Shown here one piece after another: positions 38,301 through 50,300 of a stretch of DNA of 64,000 bases. This DNA comes from Galaxea fascicularis (taxonomy: Eukaryota; Cnidaria; Anthozoa; Scleractinia; Euphylliidae). Location: assembly GCA_948470475.1 (NCBI GenBank), contig OX419346.1, positions 3,746,231 to 3,810,230 on the forward strand, written 5' to 3'. The notes below the pieces were generated by a model. It made no database searches, was not told where the DNA came from, and saw only the letters and a program-made list of their open reading frames with translations. Position 1 is the first letter of the stretch. Every line of letters begins with the position of its first letter. A program made the translations under genes and the position numbers.

Positions 38301-41300
38301 GGAAAAGGAAAGGAATAAGCGAATGAAGGAACAAACGAACGAATCACAGGTTGGGTGAAGGTTGGATGGATGGGAGAATGCATGAATGTATGCATTTATG
38401 TATGATGGACGAAGGAAACAATGACCGAGTGATTGGACGAACGAATGAACGAATACACGAATAACTGACTGAATGAATGATCAACGAATGAGTGAAGGAA
38501 TTAATAAATGAACAACCGAACCAATGAACGAACAGATGGATGCATTCATTGCGTGCATGCATGAAAAAATGGATGCTGCAAATGCTTATGCAGTGCTTTC
38601 AATAAGATTTGAAATAGGTGGCTACCTCGGAACAGCACCCGCCGGAGTAATTTGAGAAGCCCAGGAGAATTTCAACCGAATTTTCGACTTGAACGCGGTG
38701 AAATACCCGCCGACTTTCAACAGAATACCCGCCGGAGCTCCGGGTGCCGGGTCCTATTGAAAGCACTGCTTATGACACCTTACCTTGAGTCTGTCCACTT
38801 CTTCCTCTAACTGTCTATTGGTGTGCTCTAGGCGTTCTTTATCAAACAGTAGCCGCTGCAAAAATTAAAAAAAATGCCTTGATGTTTGTTCTGTATGTGC
38901 AACGATTTATCTTATCGTTTATGTTTAAAAGCAAGCTTGCAAATCGAGAGAAATACGAACCTTTTCTTCAGCTCTGGCGGCTGCCAACTCTAAGTAAGAT
39001 AAAAGAAAATCGGAAAATTAATCCAAATAAGTTAAATACACGAGAAAGTACTGAACAAATGGAACATTCGTATTGCAATAGCACATTTTTGAAATGAGGC
39101 CCATCTGTCGCCAGAATTGAGTAACTTTTGAAATTTTGATAATGAAATACACCACTTGTTTCATATCCTTATAAATGAGAAAGTCAAGAAGTAACTCTGC
39201 GGGTTCTGGTAACCCACAGCCAGCTGAGCTACCCATTCTATAGGCTTTTGGGAAACTGGGGTGTGTGAAGGTTTGCGGGATCGTTTGGGTAGAAACGCAA
39301 CTGTTACAAATGGCTTTAAAGGTCTAGTGCGGAGAAGGCGTTTTAAATGAAGTAGATTTAGAGCTAAATTAGCGGCTATAAAAACACAAAAGTATGTCAT
39401 TTTTGTCATCTTCTGACTGCCTAAAAGACCCCAGAGTCCCTCACTGTTACCAGGCTTCTCAGAGTTTCCGAATGGGGAATGGAACCGAGGCCAACCAATT
39501 TGGCGGCACCCGTGATTCAATGCTCAATTGGTGCTAAACTTGTTACTGAATTGTTACACGTTGCTTTTTTTTCCTAGTGCTAATAATTTTAACTATAGTT
39601 TTACTTACGATGTGTTTGAATCATAACTTTTAATTTTTGACTGATAATGACGTGATTTAGCGTCAAAACATCGTCTGAAACCTTTCCGTTTTATTTCTCA
39701 ACAAAAACACTCGTGATTTACCAAAACACAAATTAATGTAAGTAACTGTAATGAAACTGAGATCAAGGGTTAATCGTTGTGGACAGCCGTTTGGCACTTG
39801 CTTGGTCACACCAGCACGGCATGTCTGATGGAATTACCTTGTTGCTGCCGTTTGCTTGCTTGCTCCACCCGAGAACGATTTTCTGCCTCCTGATGAAGTC
39901 TCTCACTCATATTATCCAACTAAACCAAAATATATAAAAAAGTACATAACATAATAAAATAAAATAATGTAATATAATATAAAATACATAAAATTTTTCT
40001 TGAAAAGTTTCAGTTTCAGTTTCAGTTTCAGTTTATTTGTTTTGCCATTTACATATACCACATATTATACAAAATAAAATAAGGCAAGGAGGCACAAATT
40101 GGATTTGTAAAGGCGAACCGAATAACTTAACAACAGTGCTGAACTTTTTTTTTTTTTAAAGCGTACAAGAGCAAAGCTGATACACAAACTGCAAGCGGAC
40201 AAAAGCAGAAACTCAAAAAAAAAATGTGTGAAACAAAAATAAAAACAAACAAACAACAACAGTTGATCATGTTATCCACTAGACAAAACCCAAAGTAATT
40301 TCGCTCACCTCTTAACTGAGAAATAATTTAGAACTACATAACAAACAAACCTGTCGCCGAAGCGAGGTAATATGCGATTCCATGGCTGCACGTTCCTTCT
40401 CAAATTCAACTCGAAGAGTTGGGATACGGCTCTCTGAGCTTTCATATTCCTATGAATTATTTAAGAAACATCAGGAATGTTTTACTTATATAGCACTTAT
40501 ATAACACCACTAGTCAATTTTTACAAGCTTTGTACGGAAAGCAATTTGCCACTGAAATGTCTTCAGAAGGATTCAACCACAGATAGAAAATTAGTACCAA
40601 CTTGTTTAGCGTGATAAACAGCACAACTGGAAGGTATTTCTGAGAGCTTTCGCTTCGATGGTCACACTCAACCCTTTCACTACCCCGATCTCAATGTTGA
40701 TTATCTGCGATACTCATCCCCTATCTGCTTGACAATGTAATGATATTGTATTGAGAAATAAGCTATTGGTCTTGTGCAACCTTCTGAAGATCACAGAAGA
40801 CCACACGAAAATTTCCGAAGGTCGCCAAACACTTTCGAAGATTCCCGAAGAATTTTGTTGGTCTTTAAAAAAATTTATTCGTGCTTATTTATACCAAATT
40901 GCATTCCAAATCATGTGATTACTTATACAAAACGAGTTACCGTACGAGTTCGGGCTCTTACCTTGAAACGTCGTTTGTAAGACTTAAGTTGCGTTTTAAG
41001 GGCAACGACTTCTTTTTGGTGTTGAGATGTTCTGAAAAGGAACCGAAGTTAAATCCTACGAAAATGGAATTCGCGAAACCATTTGTATATATGTTTAAAA
41101 ACCGGTTCACCTCGGTAAAATCGATTAGTAAGGCGAGTACGTAACCGAGAATAGCTCGCAAAGCAAATCCAAGTATCTTATTGGTAAAGACTTGTAACTT
41201 AACAACGTCATGTAGGTTTATTCTTTTCGAGATATTTTTCCCTGTTCCACATAGTCACATGCAATTACCTTTGGTCGCTAGCCTCCAATTTGGCTTCCAA

Positions 41301-44300
41301 AACTTTCTTCATCTCCAAAGCTTTTCGAGTTTTACGTTTCTCCTGCAATGCAATTAAAACAATCACTGAATCAAAGAAGCTGTAGAATGGCTAAGGATCC
41401 ATGAATAATTAACAAGTTAAGGCCAAAAGAATTACCTCTTCAATCTCTGCTTTTGCCTCCGCTAACCTTCTTTCCATCTCTGCTATCTGAGGGACAAAAA
41501 TAACCCACTAAACTTACAAATAATCAGTAGTCAAAGTATTTAAGTCAGTAAGGCGCGGATGACACTAAAGTTTTCCGTAGACAGGAAGAGTTTTTATCGC
41601 AATAGACGGAAGCTTGGAGTATTGGCTTGTCCCTATTTTTGGGTGTTTGCGCGCGAATAATGATCAACTGATGGCCCGGCAACGGGTTCGGGAGTCAATG
41701 AAAATGTCTGAAAAATAAAGAAAAATAAAGAGCGCGGAGTTGCCATTACGACCAGTTACCATAACGACAAAAAAGAAACTCGAAAGATTCCTCGGCTCCC
41801 GAACCCGTTGACATGCCACAGGCTGATCACTTTTCACGCATAAAAACCCAAAAATAGGGACATACCACTGCTGCAGGGAAAGAAACTATATCAAAAGCGC
41901 TGATGTGTTTGGACTTCATTTAGAAACGAATAGATTCCATTTGTCAATGCGTGAGTACTCTGATAACGCACAGATGACGTCTATACGTGTTAAGAACAAA
42001 GAAGTACACTACCCCTACAAGTCAGTAGAGTGACTGATCTTCTTAACACGGTTTGATGCCCTATGTTCGTTATCAGAGCACACGCACGGACAAACGGAAT
42101 CTATTTGTTTTATACGTTAGTTTTTGATTTTTTTCGGCTCGTGACGTCATTTGTGCGGCTATACTCTTATTGCAAACTTTTTAAAACCAATCAAAACGCG
42201 AGGTTTACACCATCCCTTTTATAATTATTCTTAGAACACGTTCACCTTACCTTCGCTCCCAACTTCGTTCTTGACCGTACTTCGGCTTCCCATAATTCCT
42301 TGTGTTCTTCTGCCTCTCTTTCATGTTGGCTACGACTAAGAGCCTCGGACTTCACACACAAAAAAAATATCAGTTTATTTGTTGGTACAAGGTACCACAC
42401 ACTGCCACAGAAACGCGATTTATGTTGGGACAAGCAGACGTCTTACAAGGTAACATAGGGTAATGACAATGACGACGATGACGACAACAACAAACATCGA
42501 AAGCTTTGCTACTTTATCTGTTGCACACTGATTCAAAACTTGTACATATAGTTATATAAATTCTGACTATCATTTCGTTTTCTATAGTTTCTTTTTTTTA
42601 CCTGAATCATACTGTGACCACGGCGACGAGGACACTGATGATGCTACTGCTGTTGTTGTTATTCTGAGTTTTGTTTTCCTAATTTTCTCGATCTCCAGTT
42701 ACATTCAAAGAGACTGATAGTTGAGGTGTACATTGGGAATTTGTTCACGCAAAAAAGTAATAATAATAATAATAAATAAACAAATAAAAGAGAGAGACAT
42801 TGCTCATAATAACTAATGCCATTATACTGAGATTTTCGGTAATTTTCTATCAAGTTTACCTGTAATCTGTTTTCCAGCGCTATAGAATCTCCTTTCACGT
42901 TGGACAACAGTTTCTCCAGACTCTGCCGCGCCTGTAGACCCAGAAACATTTTAATTATGAATTACTAAACTACATCTACTTTTCATTCCGTGAACATCAC
43001 ACCAAGTACTAAAAATGCACAAAAAATTAATTAATTATATAAACGCCTTTATTATTGGGTAAATTACTAATAATAAGTGAATAGGTGAATGTATAACTAA
43101 CAGAGGAGATAATTAAGTAAATAATTTTTGTAATGAATAGAACATGTCGTATTCTCGGATTAACAGTGACTGTGGCTTAGGCGTGATTGTGACATGGGAA
43201 GATCAATGTATAAATCACTGGGTCACCATGAAAAGATAGAAGAGAAAGAGAGAATAAGCAACGTGAATAAAGAAAAGCCAACGATATTAGGAAACTATCA
43301 TACAGCACCTCATGTTTGAAGTTGGGACCAGAGTCTCGTTTCCTAAAACGAACTTTCCTCCGATCATGCCCTCGACAAAGGAATAACACTACGTTATCGT
43401 CGAATTTTTCAGGAATTTTTCTGTTTCCCTTGGTTTTGTCAGACATACTTGGACAGAAATTCTCCGCTCGTATGCATTCAGAAAATACTGAAATTTTCAC
43501 GGAGTTTTCGTATTTCTAGACATCGACGAATCGACTACACAATTTCGAAACGAAAAGATGTTGCTTTCGCGTCTTTAAATGCCTTAAACAATACCGTGCA
43601 AGTCGAAAACCGAATTTTAATTAGGGTAATGAAGATAACTGATTGGTTTTAAATAGTAAAAGAGGCAATTTAAATGCATAATTTACAACGGACTACAATG
43701 ACTAAAAAACCGCGGCAGAGAAACAGGAAAATTTTCTGTGTTAATAAAGAAAACTATGCGAAAACAAAACCAGTTCTACACTTACGAAACAGTTCAGCAC
43801 GAAATAAATTTAACTCACCACGTATTCACTTTCGGCGAGGAATAATAATTTTCTCCAACTTGAAAGATCGAGTAGAATTACATATATGTAAATCGAAACA
43901 CTACCTGTTCGAATTTTCAAGCCGGAAAACTTAATTCCTAGTGATAAATCAAAGAATAAAATGTTGTTTTAAATACAAGAAGTTTGCAATAAACGCTTTT
44001 TCACCCAGTTAACGTACAATTTGAAGAAAGATAGCGACGCAAATACATCATGGAGCAAAGCCATGAAATTCAAAACACATACGGATAGATAAGAGCTTAC
44101 TTGCTGCAAATTTAAACTAAGAACAGCGAAAGTGAATGCGACGGGGTTGAAACCTTAAAGATTCTAAGAACTAAGTTATCGAAGCAACAACCATGCATTG
44201 AGAAAGTAACAATCAGAGAAAGTCGTTTGAATAGTCAAGACCGCGGATTTCATCCACAGACTCAAAAATTGTAAACAACTTGTACAGCGTAATTACTACG

Positions 44301-47300
44301 GTGGGCATACCACAAGAAAGTCTGCTCCACTACTTTTACAAAGCCACACTGGTAAACAATCAAACTCAATCTCTACCTATTATTAACGTCAATACGTGGG
44401 ATACGTTTGCCCTCTATATCCGAGCCAGAGGCTCATGTATCAAATACAGGACGATACCGTACACAAAGCCATCACTATACATACAAGAACCAGACCACAA
44501 CACCGAGAACTGTGTCCTTTATTCTTTGCGAACAGTGTGTGGTTTCTTTAATGTGCCACAGGGGTATCATGAATAAGGGTTGTGAGAGAGGACCTACGGT
44601 TTATCGTCCTTATCCGAGAGGATTAGAAAGTCTAATCAATTGCAGATGTAACTACAAAGCCAGCACAAACGAAATAATTTTCGCTCCTCGTGATCATTGA
44701 AAAAATTTACATAAGCGCCTCAAGTATTCTACATAATCAGACATGCAAATATGGTTGGTCAAAACCACCTCTCCACCCTTACATTTGGTAAAAAAGATAA
44801 CGTTTTGTTGAAGCAACCTCAAGATTGATACCACTGAATCACAAGGAACCAGCACGAAACGCCAGTTACGAAGGCTTGTGTACACACCAAGAAGACACAC
44901 GTGACAGGTGGGATATTCAATGGTAGAGAGCTTTGTGTATCTAATTAATACCATGCCATAGACAAAACACAGGCCAATTCCATCAACGCAATGCAGCATG
45001 GCACGGTTGGGAGGGATACGGACGAATATACAACGGCTTTCTGGTATTTTGATTGGCTGCAATTTCTTCAGCATAGTATAAATGCAAATTTCAATACACC
45101 ACGCCGTCTTCTTTACGAGGTATGGTAGAAATTAGAAAACTGCTTTCGCAAATAGAGCCCGTCCATATATGTTGCGATTCCAATTTTTCTTTCATTTAGA
45201 ATTTTAAAACCAATTTTTAATTGTGATTTTCGATTTGTCTCAGATCCATTACCATAATGTGAGACAAAGGAAAACAAAACTAAACTGGTTTGAAAATTTT
45301 TAGACCAAAAAAAAATTGAACAACTACTCATGTATTGTACCGGGGTAATATACGCTTCGTTTAATAAATAAATGGCGAGTTACTGAGTTAATTTCCTAAA
45401 TAGTAAGGAATATTTTGTTGTGCATTTTAGAAAACCAAAAGCCGGTTTAAAGGCCTAACTTATGGATGAAAATCGCACTAGAAAATAAAATTCACCTCGT
45501 TTGATTCCTTGACTTCCTTTAGTAGTAAACCACATTTTGCCTCCTCTTCCCTCAGCGAAGCTTCAACCTGAGCTTTCTCGACTTTTAGTTTAGTCACCAT
45601 TTGTTCTAACTGAGCCTAGAAGAAAACAAAAAACATTCAATCATTCAATCAATCATTCAATATGTGCAAAAATATTAAGGAACGAAAAGGAGCGAAGTAT
45701 AGCTTTCAAAGAAATGATCAGAGTTAAGGATTTCATCCACAGACTCAAAAGTACAACCATCTTGTACAGCATGACATGACAGCAAGAAAGTACTGCTCAG
45801 TAGCTTTCATTTGAATGGTCACACTTTAGGATTTGATCCACAGACTCAAAACCAAGAACCACCTTGTACAGCATGATAAACAGCACCACAGGAAAGTACT
45901 GCTCAGTAGCTTTCATTTGAATGGTCACACTTTAGGATTTCATCCACAGACTTAAAACGTAGAACCGCTTTGTACAGCATAATAAACAGCATCACAGGAA
46001 ATTAGTGCTCAGTAGCTTTCGTTTGAATGGTCACACTTTAGGAATTCAACCACAGACTTTGTACAGGATAATAAACAGCACCACAGGATGGTCACACTTA
46101 AGAAGCCGCGTTTACAGCTTCATTAATTAATCTAAAGCTTAATACTTGCAAAAGTCAGCAGCAGCATTCCTTGAAAAGGATGCGCCCATCGCAGACTGCA
46201 TAACGTGTAACGAGACACACCAATGCGAGAAGAGCCAGCTTAAGTCCATACTGTTGATCGGTGATAACTTAGAAATTTGACAACACGTCCATGTTGTCGA
46301 GCGCGAACCAATAATCAAGCTACACTTCTCGCTTTCGTCCCTAACAGCCACCTGCTTTACCATAACGGTTTTCAGCCCTCTTAAAGACCACGGACGAAAA
46401 AATGCTCGCAAAAGCACGATTCCTACTTTCCCTTGAAATTTCATTCAGGGGTTTAAAATCAAAACAACTCGGGAAGCTAAAGCTTCGGTGAACGATCACA
46501 TATGTCGTACACAACTGTGTGTGCTAAACAAAACCGTTGGTTTAATGGGCAAACAATTTTTGACCAAATGATGGACAAAGTGAATCGATGCACACAACGA
46601 TTTTTGGCATTTAAAAAAAGTATATATATCGCAACAATTTCGCTGTATTTTCTCCGCTCACGTGATTTGTGTTGGCAGAGATGGCTAAAAAATCAGACAT
46701 TCATTTTATTCATTTCGCTAAGCGAAATGTTGGTTGAAAATGCTTGATCTAGATCAAACATGAAGACTATTCAAATGCAAAGTTGAGATAGGCGACCAAC
46801 GGTATATATGTGCTTCCAACACGATATTAAACGAAACCGTTTGATCGTTTTAGTCGGGACTAAATGTTGATATCTACATGTATAACTTTTCTCGCTTTCC
46901 TCTTATCAATATATATATGCTTTCTAACTAACAGATATCTTTAAAACTCATCACGAATTATAAACCTTAGCTTGTACCAAATTGTTGCGATACATTTTCC
47001 TGATATCCTGGGAATTCCAACGACAACAAACTTCTTGTTTTAACACCACGATGCAATTTTCGTAAGCTTATGATCGGAGTCAAATTGGCGCTCGTAAATC
47101 TCTCACAAGTCTAGTCTTCCCATTAATGTACAGGAGATGATTTGCAGCGCAAGTTACTTTAATGGACTTTGACGTTTCATTGTAGTTTATCACAATTATC
47201 TGAGTCATAAAAAATAATTTTTGTTGATATATATGCCATTATACACTTTAACAAGGACATAAAAGGAAAGCATGTCCGCTATTGCAAATTGAATTTAAAT

Positions 47301-50300
47301 GATCACTACAAAGCCCAATTTTCTTTCAAATATGCTGTATTCTTTCGCCGCCATTTCGCCCACAAAAGGTAGAACTCGAAAGGAAACAAAAAAAAATTGA
47401 AAGATTTTGAAAGATTACGGCTTTTTTCCACCACAAAATGAAGACACCATTCAAATAATTTACCTCCTGCACTTTAATGTTTTTGGCTCCAGTGGATCAA
47501 ACAAATAGAGTAGAATTCACATTAGCGACGTCGACGCCGCTTAAAAGAAAAATATTTACGGTTTTACATCCTTTTGGAAATAGACAATGATTCTGAATAG
47601 GCGAAATGCGCTGTCTGAGTGGGCCAAAATGGCAAAGTAAACTTTTAACATCCTTCGATTAACAAGGCAAACAAAATGGAAAGAGAAAATCAGCATTTCT
47701 TCTAGTAAATTCCTCTCAATGTGAATAAGGAATGAATGAATAGGTGCTAAAAAGTAACAAAATTCAAATAAAACCAATTAATAATATAAAAACAAAATTA
47801 TTCCATGGGAAACGGTTTTATGTAAAGTTCAATTCGAAACCGCTTCTCCGTTGCCTGTTTTAGATCCATTTATCGCAAAATGGTTATCATTCGTTTTATT
47901 TAACCAAGAATTATACCTTTGTCAGTTTATGCCGCCAGTTTATAAACTTTGGATTGATCGAAGGGTGCTTTCAGTTTTATTGCAAACAAGGTCAATTGTG
48001 TCAAATATAACTTCGTCGTAAATTATGATAACGAACATATGTTTTGCCAAACGGAGGGCAGGTATGTCCTTGAGTACAATTCCTTTTGGAAGGTTGAGAA
48101 TAATCAATTAAGTTATTTTTTTTAATTGTTTTGACGGCCTCCTGGTGAGGAAAATCGCATTGATTGTTTTTTTATCTACAGCAAACAATGTTCAAAACGT
48201 GCAGACTACATTTCATAGAAAAGGTTACATAACGAATTCTGTAATGATAAAAAGACACGCTAGAACAATCATCTTTTCACTCTAGCCCTAAACCTCAAGG
48301 CATCGCATGGATGGTGTTCTAACGTTTCAGGTCCCATTAGCACTAATTCGGACAGATTAGAAAACTGAGGCTTCATCTTAAAAACAAATGAAATATTTTC
48401 CGTCCACACTATCGTTTTTGTATCTTTTTCAGCATCCACACCGGAACGATGCCTTAACCCAAACACCAGTTTAAAGTATGGTTGAGCGCACGCACATTAT
48501 TTGATCTAACGGCAGCGTTTTCCAAAAGTTCCGTTTTCGCCGTCCACACTAAAACACTCAGAACTTCTTCACTCCGGACAGCGTTTTCAAAACGCTCCGT
48601 TTCTGTGACCGAGAGCGCCGTTTCAGCGTGGACGGAAGGCCAAGCCGGAGGAAAAAAAGTCTGGCCGGTCCGCAGTGATGTGGCAGCGGGCGGATGGGTT
48701 CGTAGCCTGTGGACGAAAATCTGCAAAGTGTGATCAAATACGAGCTGCTCAACAGCTCTTTTTAGGAGTGCTGTTTGTCTGTTCGTATTTTAATGGGTCT
48801 AGAAGGAGCGTACTACCAAAGGGAAATATGACGTCAAATGGAAGTTTTGAAACACGTGTAAACTAATGTATAAACATAAGCAACAAATCTACATGCCACT
48901 GCCTTCTGCGAAAAAGATTCATTAACATGCTAGACGAATCGTTATTTTTTTAGGCTAGCTAATCCGCCCACGTACTAATTTACTTCACAAGTTGTTTCGT
49001 TTAAACTTTTCGCTGTTAGGGTTTAATTTAAAATGACCTTTAGATGGCTGCTCAATATTTCGTGAAAAAAAAAATATATTGAAAGTTAGAGTATTTAAGG
49101 GCTCAAATTTAGCTTCGTAATTAAGACGTCACGTTCAAGGGATTGCGTTATGTTATTCTGGCCTGCAAGCAATAATCTTCCAGTACGCAACGACTTAGCA
49201 ATTTCGTGATCATTTCATCACGCAGTGTATAAAAACCCAAATCACCGTAACGAATTTAAGGTAGTACTCGTGAGTTTAGTGACCGGTTGATTACACGTAA
49301 CGAGATGAAAAACACCCATCATGATGCGTAACGTGGTGTTGCGTGACGACATCGTGACGGGCACGCAACATTTTGGCAGTGATCGGTACCGTTTGATCAG
49401 AGGGTTAAATTATAATTAAGATTAAGAGTTAACTCTTCATTTACCGGTTGCTCGTCTTCTTCTTCGATGGACTGCGATAAATGAAGTTGGCAACAACGTA
49501 ATGGATTAGTCAACATCATAAGAAACTACAGACGTAGTTTATGCTTTAAGTGTCTCCTAAGGAATTGTTGTAATCTTGTTATTAGTTATCACGATAATAA
49601 AATGTTTGGTGAGGTGCAGCCAGGAATCTCCGAGATTTATTCAAAACACATCACCATTCCCTACTAAAGGAGTGAGCGTTAAAGATTTATGTAAGTCATC
49701 TCTAAACCAATACCGACCTCCCCAATTCACCAATCTTAGGGACTTCAATGAAGGACGAAAATGTTCAACTTTTTTCATGTTTATGTCTTATAAGGGTACC
49801 TGATATTGTCATTAACCAATGTGTGTTTTGTAAAGATCTTGTCGAAAGGGTTACAGGTAGTTTATATCACTTGTTTAGCTTTTACGCTTTTTTACCGTCT
49901 TGTTTACCTTCATAATGAAAAAAATAACCTAAGCAGCATACAATTGAAATGTAAACTTACAAATCAACGCTTTGGCATAAGCGTTCAAGGTAGTAATAAA
50001 ATCTTTCGCAGGCTTTCGCTTCGCATTATTAAATCCGCCACTGAACAACAAAGTGGTAAATAAACATATAGTAGGCCTGTCCTTTGACAACCGACACCAC
50101 ATCACTGAAAACCAACCCATTCTCTGTTTCCCAACCCACTCCAACAAAACATTGATACTTGCCAAAGATCTGGTGACAGATTGAACGTCGGCGCTTCGTG
50201 AGACCAGCCGTTCAGCGGTCTCTCCCTGGACTCGCTTTGTGTGTTCCAGTTCCTCCTCAAGTTTCATAGCGCTGGCTGCCACCTCACCTCGAGTCGCTTC

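Noticed and set aside
39220..39245. tRNA-like sequence with A box TAGCTCAGCTGG
   Set aside because: No B box at the right distance; probably a decayed SINE fragment or chance.
39161..39520. 119-codon minus-strand frame within an intron
   Set aside because: It lies between exons 9 and 10, which join in frame without it; it contains repeat-like words and lacks proper splice borders.
47463..47538. Possible extra exon in the 3.8-kb intron (minus, donor CAGGAG|GTAAAT, acceptor TTTTCTTTTAAG)
   Set aside because: Length 76 nt is not a multiple of three between phase-0 neighbours and the entering frame meets TAA; the 23-nt alternative also breaks frame.
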